A stretch of 64,000 nucleotides of DNA from the NCBI RefSeq assembly GCF_001426525.1, contig NZ_LMEW01000033.1, forward strand, positions 186,001-250,000, written 5' to 3'. This document shows, piece after piece, positions 7,358-14,161 of this stretch (position 1 is the stretch's first letter; every line of letters starts with the position of its first letter). This DNA comes from Massilia sp. Root133 (GTDB taxonomy: Bacteria; Pseudomonadota; Gammaproteobacteria; Burkholderiales; Burkholderiaceae_D). The position numbers and the translations under genes are program-made. The notes under the pieces were generated by a model that worked only from the letters and a program-made list of their open reading frames with translations, searched no databases and was not told the DNA's origin.

Positions 7358-9499
7358 TTACGCGTTCGGTTCAAGCAGCTCCGTCACGTTGGCGAGGGCG
7401 CGGGTCCACTCCCTCGCAACGAGGGCCTTTAGCTCGTCTTCGAGCTTCCTCCGAGCCTCGTTGTCGAACCAGTCCTTGTTATGCGCAGCAACACGGCTCT
7501 TGTAACCGGAACCTTGCCCCCATTCTTCCACGCAGATTTGCCAGAACGAAGTGTCGGCCTTGAGTGCATCCTTGAATACCGTCTGTCCCATAAGCTGAAC
7601 TTTGCGGAGGAGTTCCTCGTATGACGTGGTGAGCACCCTCACCGCCTGTGTCAGCAGGTCAGTAGCCTCCGCGTAGCGGGGCGTTGATGCCAAAATTTTG
7701 CAGTGGCCGGCGAAGTCATTCACCGCTTTTTCGAGAGCCATCACGGCCAGACGTCGCGCACCATAACCGATATGGTGCGAGTAGCTCAGTTGTGGCCACT
7801 CGCCTTCGCGGCGAACCGCGGCTCGAACGGTACTTGCATACGCCACCTGAATTTGAGCAACCAGGCTTTCTTGAACGTGTGCCTGCACTGCGGGAACGGC
7901 CGCGTTCATCGAGGCCCAAGTGCGCAATGTCTCGCTTGCATCTCGCAAGACGGCGAGTACCCTTTCTTCGCCGTGGTTTTGGAGGAGGGCGCGAGCTCCT
8001 GTTGTGGCTTCACTGAGGCGAGTTCGGAACGAAGCTCGGGCGCGGTTGAGACGCTCGAGCAGGAACTGTTGAGCGTCGGTCGCCGGGTCTTCATTCGCGT
8101 TGTAAAACGCTACTCCCAGGTCCTGCAATCCAAGCGGGTCCAAAGCCAGTGCAATTTGTTCGCCCTTCAGCTCGTAGCCCTCCTGGACGCTATCCACAGG
8201 AATGCTCGTAGCATCGTCCTTCATCGCTAGCGCTTCACTTGGTCGAGGCAGCACTAGAAGTGCCGTGTTAACGTCCAGAGCTCGAACGCCAGCATCCTTG
8301 GCCCGCTCGAGCAGCAACCGTGCCTCGGCAGCTGGCGCGTTGTTGAAAGGTGAACAAAGGACGGCAAGCGTGTGGGTATCGTCAAAGTGAGTTTCGATGT
8401 CTTCGCGCGCTGCGTTCCGGTCGATGCCCTTGGTATCGATGAACCGTACCGTGAGGTCGGCCACCTGAAGAAGCTTGTCTGGAATGACGACCTCGATACG
8501 GCGGGGTAACGTGAAGTCAGAACTCTTCCCGTTGTTGATAGCTGAGAACATGTCCCGTAACCATGCCTTGGGGGATTTCCCTGATGAGCTGTCGTACCAG
8601 ATGTCTCGTTTGTCGCGGCGGTGGAGGTCCATCCTACTCAGCACTTCCACAACGAATTCACGTTGGGTGGGGAACTCTGCTGCTAACTGCTTTGCCGGGT
8701 CAAAGGTAATGCGCTTGCCATCGGCGCCCTTCGTCCGTTGAATGGCCAAGCCGGACATGTTGCGCAGAGCTCGCGCAACTTCCTTCGATACGCCTTGCGC
8801 CTCCTGGCTGCTAGGCCCGTCGTTCTCGGGGGACGGTGTCGCCTTTAGGATGCTGTCCGCGAGGTCTAGGACATCTAATCGCAACTCGTCGTCGCTCTTC
8901 GGCTCGACAATGAGGCCGAACTCTGGGCCGGTGCGTAGATGTACCTCACATACGGTGATGCCTCCACCGCCGACCTCGAGAACTGGCGTCAGCGTTCCGT
9001 CGTCCTTGGGCACCTCCAGCCCCGTCATCTTGCAGATAGCTGTAGATTTTCCCACTCCAATGCTGCCAATAAAGGCAATCTGATGCTCGCGTTTAAGAAG
9101 CATCGCGGCACCCCGTCCCAGTTCATCAACGTACTCAGAAAGGCGGCGCTCGAAGGCGTGTGGAGTGTCTGGCTGGTCACGGAGTGCCACCAGTTCCCGA
9201 GCGACTTGCTCGGCTTCCCACAGCAGGTCTTGGTCTGCGTGGTCCAACGGTGGTCGAGGAAGTACTTGCCAATTCCGGCGCAGTGCCTTTGAGAGGTCCT
9301 CTGCTTCTGGCGTAGCCAGTTGGGCAAGGATGTCTTGAACTTCTTCGACCGCGACTGGGCGGTCGCCGCTTTCGATGCGGGAAAGAACGGCTGGACTAAG
9401 CGAGACCCGCTTCGCCAGGTCGGCCTGCTTTATGCCACTGCGTTCACGCACCTTCATAAGATGGCGGCCGAGTTCAGAAGGTGACCAATATTCATCCAT
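7358..9499 (-). CDS. XRE-HTH / dynamin-like GTPase fusion
   Basis: 713 aa. Residues 10-62 are a Cro/CI-type helix-turn-helix (GRHLMKVRERSGIKQADLAK..VSLSPAVLSRIESGDRPV). Residues 140-460 form a large P-loop GTPase: G1 GSIGVGKST (145-153), threonine-containing switch I near LTPVLEV (170-175), and G3 DTKG (355-358) after a roughly 180-residue insertion. The C-terminal 250 residues are long helices resembling a dynamin-like stalk, with no obvious membrane segment. Dynamin-like GTPases remodel membranes, and several act in phage defence; fusion to a DNA-binding domain is uncommon. The gene is alone, with an extended -10 promoter and a palindrome in its leader, so it probably represses itself. Confidence 0.75.
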   Translation of the reverse strand: MDEYWSPSELGRHLMKVRERSGIKQADLAKRVSLSPAVLSRIESGDRPVAVEEVQDILAQLATPEAEDLSKALRRNWQVLPRPPLDHADQDLLWEAEQVARELVALRDQPDTPHAFERRLSEYVDELGRGAAMLLKREHQIAFIGSIGVGKSTAICKMTGLEVPKDDGTLTPVLEVGGGGITVCEVHLRTGPEFGLIVEPKSDDELRLDVLDLADSILKATPSPENDGPSSQEAQGVSKEVARALRNMSGLAIQRTKGADGKRITFDPAKQLAAEFPTQREFVVEVLSRMDLHRRDKRDIWYDSSSGKSPKAWLRDMFSAINNGKSSDFTLPRRIEVVIPDKLLQVADLTVRFIDTKGIDRNAAREDIETHFDDTHTLAVLCSPFNNAPAAEARLLLERAKDAGVRALDVNTALLVLPRPSEALAMKDDATSIPVDSVQEGYELKGEQIALALDPLGLQDLGVAFYNANEDPATDAQQFLLERLNRARASFRTRLSEATTGARALLQNHGEERVLAVLRDASETLRTWASMNAAVPAVQAHVQESLVAQIQVAYASTVRAAVRREGEWPQLSYSHHIGYGARRLAVMALEKAVNDFAGHCKILASTPRYAEATDLLTQAVRVLTTSYEELLRKVQLMGQTVFKDALKADTSFWQICVEEWGQGSGYKSRVAAHNKDWFDNEARRKLEDELKALVAREWTRALANVTELLEPNA

Positions 9500-9538
9500 C
9501 GCAATTTCTCTTTAAGTGAATAGTTTTTGGGACCACCG

Positions 9539-9552
9539 GCACTTGCAAGTGC
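9539..9552. promoter_or_regulatory. Operator candidate of the XRE-GTPase gene
   Basis: GCACTTGCAAGTGC is a perfect 14-bp palindrome between the promoter and the start codon of the minus-strand GTPase gene. Its size fits an XRE dimer site, and the protein's own HTH is the simplest ligand. Confidence 0.5.
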
Positions 9553-9576
9553 AAGACCGTAGCTCTGCATGGCCGA

Positions 9577-9582
9577 ATTATA
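9577..9582 (-). promoter_or_regulatory. Extended -10 promoter of the XRE-GTPase gene
   Basis: On the minus strand the sequence reads TTGCTATAAT, a perfect -10 with the TGn extension; no good -35 is present. Transcription would start near 9570, placing the palindrome about 20-30 nt into the transcript. Confidence 0.5.
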
Positions 9583-9806
9583 GCAAGATTTCTCCTAAAA
9601 ATACACATAGAATGAAAACTTGCTTAAAAATAGTTCTGGCTTGAGAAAGAATTCTTGCGCGCTGCGTCGGCAGGGAGACGTCCTGTCATTCCAAGTTGCC
9701 GTGTCGCTGCCTATGCTTGCTCAGCAGGTTGGGTGGCATGAGGCTCGCCAAGCTTTATTGATTTTAAAGCAATGAAATTGCAAAGTAGAAAAATTTCTGA
9801 AAAGCA

Positions 9807-9835
9807 TTTACAGGCATGCTTGAGCCTGATATCCT
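9807..9835 (+). promoter_or_regulatory. Sigma-70 promoter of the structured RNA
   Basis: TTTACA (9807-9812), a 17-base spacer and TATCCT (9830-9835) form a good promoter pointing toward the hairpin region. Transcription would start near 9842. Confidence 0.5.
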
Positions 9836-9839
9836 TGGG

Positions 9840-10171
9840 TCATCTCATCAGCTTCTTGTAAAGCACAAACGTCGAACCAGTCCTCAAAACGCAGGCTGGT
9901 GGTACTAACTTTTGTGCTTTAACAATTCAAAAGAAGCAACGCGACAAGCTGAATCGCCAAGCTTCGGCGCCCATTCTCGGCGCTAGACAAATCCCAGAAC
10001 ACGAAACAGACCGCCAGGCACAGGCCCCGGTTCGGTTTGTTTTCAATACCAAAGAATCAACGCAGCTGGCTGCAGTTCAGCGCCAGTTAGACGCTCCGAA
10101 GCACAGCTATCGACTGTTCGCTTATGCCATACGGAGCAAACTATCTACAAACGCCCCAGCAGGGGCGTTTT
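9840..10171 (+). ncRNA. Candidate structured noncoding RNA
   Basis: About 330 nt without a credible reading frame, from a sigma-70 promoter to an intrinsic terminator. A composite stem has three layers: GCTTCTT (9851) with AAGAAGC (9931), AAAGCACAAA (9860) with TTTGTGCTTT (9911), and ACCAG-CCT (9876) with AGGCTGGT (9893). Further stems are GCGCC/GGCGC at 9967/9979, GAAACAGACCG (10003) with the segment at 10033-10044, CTGGC/GCCAG at 10066/10082, and GCTCCG/CGGAGC at 10093/10132. The terminator ends 64 bases before the ATG of the next gene. Many independent perfect stems argue for a functional RNA. Its class is unknown; no reverse transcriptase or repeat array is present. Confidence 0.5.
10149..10171 (+). 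terminator. Intrinsic terminator of the structured RNA
   Basis: The stem AAACGCCCC / GGGGCGTTT with an AGCA loop and a short T run ends the RNA region just before the ribosome site of the 10236 gene, so read-through would be needed to express that gene from the same promoter. Confidence 0.65.
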
Positions 10172-10235
10172 GCATTTCATACCGGCACGTCGAGCCAAGT
10201 TTCTCCGTGCCCATACCAAACAAAAGGAAAAAATC

Positions 10236-10889
10236 ATGATTGACAATCAAGCCATCGAAACTATGTCGGAAATGCTGTCCCTGATTAAAAAATACGCAAA
10301 AACAGCATATCCCGATGTTGAAACGGAATCATCGACTGAAAGCCGTCGCCGCGCGTGGGTCATCACAACCATGCTGGCGAAGCTTGCTGAACATGCTGCC
10401 GAGAGTGACCTGCAAGCAGTTCTTGCGGACAATGTTTATAGGACATATTCAGAGCGCGAGGGGTACGCCCATGCATCAAAATGCAAGGACAGGGAATTTA
10501 TGCTCCAACTGCATGAGTTCAAGAAGAGAGCAGAAGAATATAAAAACTCTCCAATAACGGGAAAGCAACGGACCGATGGAGACGTGATACGTGAACTCGA
10601 AAATCTCTATCCGCAGCGCGACGGGTTCCACGAACTGCGTGCAGAGTGTACGGGCCGACTGCAATTGAACCTGCCAAAGAAGGAGGAGAAGCGGGCAATG
10701 GCAGACCTAGCCGTTTTTCAGGAGAAGCTTGATAGTATCGAAGAAAAGCTCAACGCGACCGAGGCGCTCGCGTCAAGCCGGGGACTAGCCGTGTCGTTCA
10801 ACAGGTATCGTACTGTTATCGAGAAAGCCAAAAATCGAGGGGGACTGAGCCGCCGCGGCAAAGCCAGTGACGGACGCAAGATGGCTTGA
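10236..10889 (+). CDS. Hypothetical protein downstream of the structured RNA
   Basis: 217 aa. The ATG at 10236 has AAAGGAA (10223-10229) at good spacing; the frame extends upstream into the RNA terminator, which I excluded. The protein is soluble, charged and mostly helical (MIDNQAIETMSEMLSLIKKY..), with a coiled-coil-like region near residues 155-185 (DLAVFQEKLDSIEEKLNA) and a basic tail (GGLSRRGKASDGRKMA) that could bind nucleic acid. No family recognised. Its position directly after a terminated structured RNA resembles RNA-protein cassettes such as type III toxin-antitoxin loci, but the sequence is not ToxN-like. Confidence 0.65.
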   Translation: MIDNQAIETMSEMLSLIKKYAKTAYPDVETESSTESRRRAWVITTMLAKLAEHAAESDLQAVLADNVYRTYSEREGYAHASKCKDREFMLQLHEFKKRAEEYKNSPITGKQRTDGDVIRELENLYPQRDGFHELRAECTGRLQLNLPKKEEKRAMADLAVFQEKLDSIEEKLNATEALASSRGLAVSFNRYRTVIEKAKNRGGLSRRGKASDGRKMA

Positions 10890-10948
10890 GGAAAACTCAT
10901 TTGTACTAGTTCAGACTTGACCTGCCACACACTGACAGATGAGTTAGA

Positions 10949-10988
10949 GTGCTGCGAGACCGGTACCAGTGCTGCGAGACGGGTACCG
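10949..10988 (+). repeat. Two tandem 20-bp direct repeats
   Basis: GTGCTGCGAGACCGGTACCA is followed at once by a second copy with two changes (CGGG for CCGG, and a final G). The pair sits about 70 bases before the GIY-YIG start and could be an iterated regulator site. Confidence 0.5.
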
Positions 10989-11056
10989 GCTAGAGCGGAC
11001 ATTCATTGCAAGTCTATGTTTTTGGTACTCTCAACGTAAAAAGGACCAGGTGGGCT

Positions 11057-11506
11057 ATGAATATCGGAAGCGGACAATTTGTCTACATGGCAATGATGCA
11101 AGACAGCCCGTATTTAGTGAAAATTGGACACTCGCGCAATCCCATCGACAGGGAACGCTCTCTCTTTGACGCCGGGGTTCCAGAGCCGTATCACATGCTA
11201 CACGTCTGGGAGGTACACGACATGCTCCACGTTGAAGAGAGAGTTATACACCCGTGGTTAGAGCCTTTCCGAAATATTTATGGCAAGGAGATATTCCATC
11301 TGGATTACATCTACCCGGACCTAATTGACCCAGAGATATGGGATAGCATAAATGGCTTGAATCTCGCCAACAAGCTCTCCGAAGACATCGACGCTTACCT
11401 CAAACAACGCAATATTGCATACCAGCGGGTCTGGTATAACGACCTTGAGCGATATGACGCTGCCATTCAGGAGCAGAAGAAGTCGTCGAAAGCCCCGCGT
11501 TATTAG
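11057..11506 (+). CDS. GIY-YIG nuclease family protein (T5orf172/MUG113-like)
   Basis: 149 aa. The GIY-YIG core appears as FVYMAMMQDSPYLVKIGHSRNPIDRERSL, with a variant first tyrosine pair, then EERVIHPWLEPFRNIYGKEIFHL containing the conserved Glu and the end of the T5orf172 domain. I chose the ATG at 11057, which has AGGTGG nearby and the domain starting about 8 residues in. Such single-domain GIY-YIG proteins occur on phages and mobile islands as small DNA nucleases. The role here is unproven. Confidence 0.8.
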   Translation: MNIGSGQFVYMAMMQDSPYLVKIGHSRNPIDRERSLFDAGVPEPYHMLHVWEVHDMLHVEERVIHPWLEPFRNIYGKEIFHLDYIYPDLIDPEIWDSINGLNLANKLSEDIDAYLKQRNIAYQRVWYNDLERYDAAIQEQKKSSKAPRY

Positions 11507-11672
11507 TCCGCTGTTTTGAGTCCCGAAACATCAAGCGTCAGCTTCGGGCACATGTTGCCGGTCGCTGTCAGACACGCTGTGTCAGGTCAAGTATGAGCTA
11601 GTACACAGATGGGCGGCCTAGTTTGCCACGCTAACTCTCCCAACGGCGCCTGTCTAGTTTGCCCGCACTTAA

Positions 11673-11690
11673 ACTTTTCACGTGAAAAGT
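11673..11690. promoter_or_regulatory. 18-bp perfect palindrome
   Basis: ACTTTTCACGTGAAAAGT lies in the gap between the GIY-YIG gene and the AbrB-type gene. It is followed by AGGAGG (11692-11697), but no convincing plus-strand gene starts there. It may be an operator or a binding site for an unknown dimer. Confidence 0.4.
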
Positions 11691-11737
11691 CAGGAGGAAT
11701 ATCGACTTTGTGAGTCTTCGCGTTACCTGTTTGAGCG

Positions 11738-11767
11738 AAAAAACAGCAGCCGTTCCGGGGCTGCTGT
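11738..11767 (-). terminator. Terminator of the AbrB-type gene
   Basis: Read on the minus strand, a 9-bp stem (ACAGCAGCC / GGCTGCTGT, 11743-11767) is followed by TTTTTT, a canonical Rho-independent terminator 26 bases past the stop. Confidence 0.75.
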
Positions 11768-11793
11768 CTGTGCACACTAGCCGTCCGAAGAAG

Positions 11794-12151
11794 CTACGGC
11801 TCTTCGCTTTGTTGGCTGGCGTCGCCGGACATCTTGGCGCTGCGTTCGCGCGGCACTGGCTCCAGCAGTACTTTGCTATCTCCCAGCAGGGTAAATCTGA
11901 CCTCGTCACCAGGCCGAAGGTTCATCCTTGCGACGAATGTCGGCCGGAATGGTGACTTGGCCCTGGTTTGAAACGCTGACCGTTGTCTCGTTCTCGAGAA
12001 CCCGCTCAACGAATTCCGGCGGTAACAGCCGGAGCAAACTCCTATCCTTTTCGATGCTTGGGCGCATCGCTTCGTACAAGTAGTCGAGCCCAATTTCCTC
12101 CGCCCGTTCATGAGAAATCGGCTTCAACCGGGGTTTCTTTTTGTCGTCCAT
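11794..12151 (-). pseudogene. SpoVT/AbrB-type DNA-binding protein, frameshifted
   Basis: The first frame (12151 to 11906) gives DYLYEAMRPSIEKDRSLLRL, then the AbrB swapped-hairpin start VSNQGQVTIPADIRRK, and stops early. The second frame resumes with MNLRPGDEVRFTLLGDSKVL and ends at 11794. Joining them at AAGG|ATG (11926-11927) gives the normal AbrB strand order, so one extra G has split a MazE/AbrB-like regulator of about 118 aa. The second part could restart at its own ATG. It follows the 12168-12356 frame and may belong to the same minus-strand transcript. Confidence 0.65.
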
Positions 12152-12167
12152 GGCAGGGTTCTATTAG

Positions 12168-12356
12168 TCAGCTTGGTTCTATCGTAGCCGAACTCTCTCC
12201 TCGATGCCCCCAGTCCCCCAACGCAATCGAGAGCCCAGCGTTCTGCTTCTTGGTGACCCGAACCTCTTCAGTTGCCACCTTGAACCGTTTGACCGCTTCG
12301 TCAGCTTCAAGGTAAGGCTGACGTAGTGAGAACTGTGGGCTTGCGTTGAGCGTCAT
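12168..12356 (-). CDS. Small hypothetical protein
   Basis: 62 aa, starting inside the end of the 12307-13101 gene (50-bp overlap in another frame) and ending 16 bases before the AbrB-type gene. The composition is plausible (YLEADEAVKRFKVATEEVRV) and its place suggests translational coupling. It has no recognised family and only a weak ribosome site, so it may be spurious. Confidence 0.4.
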   Translation of the reverse strand: MTLNASPQFSLRQPYLEADEAVKRFKVATEEVRVTKKQNAGLSIALGDWGHRGESSATIEPS

Positions 12357-13101
12357 TCTTTTCTACCTCGGCCTTGCGCTTCTTCTCTTCCTTTGTAGCC
12401 TTAGACTTGGCCTCCGCTTGACGCGCGGCTTCGACATCAGCTGCTGTGATGTAATAGCGGCGGAGGGCCTCTGCGGCTTCGGCAACGAGCACGACCGGGG
12501 CGAAGTCGGTGGCAGTCACGCCCGCGCTACGCAACGCGTAGCGAAGAGCCCGCTCGCCGAAATTTAAGTGCAGTCGCAGGGCGAACAAATCCTCAGGGGC
12601 CAAGCCAGTGAGACTCTCTTTTGGAGCTGCGTGCGTTGTGACATGCTTGAGAAGGTCATCGGTTGCCGCGCATAGAGCACGGATTTTTTCGCCGACCGAA
12701 TATACTGCAGGGCCCTTTGCCGGTGTCGCCACCCGAGTAAGGGCCGGGGCTCCAAGCTCGGCACGGACCTTCTCTTCGACCTCGGCACGGACCCTCGCGA
12801 GTACGCGAGACGGTACCTTCGGGCGCCCGTAGGTCCCATTCTTCTTCAGCCACTTCTTGACCTCGGCGAGGTGTTCGGGGGATACCGTGTAACCCACTGC
12901 CGCTCCCTTTTCGGTAATGTTGATTTTAGGGGCGTCAGGGTTGGTCGCTAGGTTGAAGCTCGCGTAGCGGGGGGCGAGGGTCTTTTTTTGTGTGCGGTCA
13001 TAGTACTGGTAGCAAATAAAGGCGGTCGTCTTGTCTTTGGCCGGTGGCTTCAGACAGTACTCGCGCATTGTTTTTTTACGTGGGGCTTTTAGCAGGGACA
13101 T
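12307..13101 (-). CDS. Hypothetical Lys-rich protein
   Basis: 264 aa with GGAG before the ATG at 13101. The N-terminal 95 residues hold a possible small beta domain (TTAFICYQYYDRTQKKTLAPRYASF..). Residues 95-200 are helical. The C-terminal 45 residues are Lys/Glu-rich and likely disordered or DNA-binding (AKSKATKEEKKRKAEVEKN). No family recognised. Its upstream region carries repeated GTACTTCT half-sites, suggesting regulated expression. It heads the minus-strand unit 12307-12168-11794. Confidence 0.6.
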   Translation of the reverse strand: MSLLKAPRKKTMREYCLKPPAKDKTTAFICYQYYDRTQKKTLAPRYASFNLATNPDAPKINITEKGAAVGYTVSPEHLAEVKKWLKKNGTYGRPKVPSRVLARVRAEVEEKVRAELGAPALTRVATPAKGPAVYSVGEKIRALCAATDDLLKHVTTHAAPKESLTGLAPEDLFALRLHLNFGERALRYALRSAGVTATDFAPVVLVAEAAEALRRYYITAADVEAARQAEAKSKATKEEKKRKAEVEKNDAQRKPTVLTTSALP

Positions 13102-13130
13102 TCGAGAACTCCATTCAGTAGATTTCGGTT

Positions 13131-13317
13131 GTACTTCTCACAGCGCCGTTTGTTACTGCAAGCGGTACTTCTTATAGCAACCGCAAACAGCCCACTTGAA
13201 TGGCGCAGCACGCGACGTCGTTGAATGGTCCTGCAAGCCGCTCATAGTTACGGTGCTGCGCGCTTGCCTCTTACCCGGAACCGCATGCTGTAGGGGTAGA
13301 TACTTCTGCGAGAAGTA
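13131..13317. promoter_or_regulatory. GTACTTCT operator sites
   Basis: A full palindrome TACTTCT-GCG-AGAAGTA lies at 13301-13317, and half-sites GTACTTCT at 13131-13138 and 13165-13172. The half-sites flank the probable promoter of the minus-strand 12307-13101 gene (TATAAG at its -10 position). One dimeric repressor could bind all three. Confidence 0.45.
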
Positions 13318-13479
13318 CCAGGGCATGCGTCTGTGCGCAATCACAATGACGGGAGCAGTACGATGCGGCGCCTTCGGTCGAGAGAAAAGGGTTGCTGCCA
13401 TAGGGGAACGCTCGACGTTCGCGGTACCTTAAAACGCTCGGAAACGTCGACGCTAGACGAAGTGACTCATGCGGGTCGG

Positions 13480-14090
13480 GTGTCCAGCCCGACCCATAAA
13501 GAAGCCCCCGAAGGGGGGCGGCGCTCGCCGTAGGCGATGGCCGACAAAACGAGTGAGGCGACGCGTCGAACAAGCGAAGAACGGCCCAACAGGGCCGTTC
13601 GTAGTGCGCTGAGACCGAGCCGAATGACGGCCCCCAGGCCGGCGTTTTGCGCGGGGGGGCCGCCCGCGACGGAGAGCGCAGAGGAAGGGACGGGCGAATG
13701 CCCGCCCTGACTCGAAGCGAACCGCCGGGTGGGGGCAAAGCCCGCCGACTCCTCTTTCCCGTTTAGAAGAAGCGCCTGCGGGGACCCCGGGCACCGTCGA
13801 GCCCCAACCCGCGGGGCCACGACCGCTGCGCAGCGGCGGGTGGGGAAGGGGAGGGGCGAAGACCGTAGCGTCTATGCGCGTGCGCGTAGATGGCGGAGCC
13901 CCTGTTTTGGACGGGCGCGCAGCGACCGGTTAAAACAGGGGGGGGAGTGGGGTCCCCGCAGGCGCGCCAGCGCCGGAGTCGGCCCACTGTAGGGGAGCGG
14001 GCCCTAGCCCGCAACTACCCGTTCCGCCCTAGCGGGCGAGCGCAGCGAGAGGGTGGTGGCCCCTGATTCAATGTAAGAACCCACCCCAGT
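13480..14090. other. GC-rich hairpin-dense region
   Basis: Far richer in G+C than the rest of the island, with no credible gene. A perfect 17-bp inverted repeat (13772-13788 and 13949-13965) encloses nested structures: a 14-bp palindrome at 13823-13836, a stem at about 13872-13890, and a 10-bp repeat CCCCTGTTTT (13899) / AAAACAGGGG (13932). Short perfect hairpins also occur at about 13505, 13585 and 13700. It lies before a winged-helix gene that may act in replication or mobilization, so an origin (oriV or oriT) is possible. A large structured RNA is an alternative. Confidence 0.45.
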
Positions 14091-14120
14091 TTTTTCTGCA
14101 AATGCAAAGTGGGGTCCGGA

Positions 14121-14150
14121 GTGGGTTGCTATACGTATAAAACCACCCAC
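14121..14150 (+). promoter_or_regulatory. Nested operator before the 14162 gene
   Basis: GTGGGT (14121-14126) and ACCCAC (14145-14150) flank the perfect 10-bp palindrome TATACGTATA (14130-14139), ending 11 bases before the ATG. The location suggests autoregulation by the winged-helix product. Confidence 0.45.
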
Positions 14151-14161
14151 GAGCATTTCGG

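Noticed and set aside
9840-10171. Retron or type III toxin-antitoxin RNA
   Set aside because: No reverse transcriptase nearby, no tandem RNA repeats, and the following protein lacks ToxN-like sequence. I therefore keep the RNA unclassified.
11710-11955. 81-codon plus-strand frame after AGGAGG
   Set aside because: It runs antisense through the AbrB-type gene and its terminator, with an over-long ribosome-site spacing and no protein-like features.
13270-14014. Several 80-155-codon frames on both strands in the GC-rich region
   Set aside because: They overlap one another, are Pro/Arg/Gly-rich, have no ribosome sites, and arise from hairpin-rich noncoding DNA.
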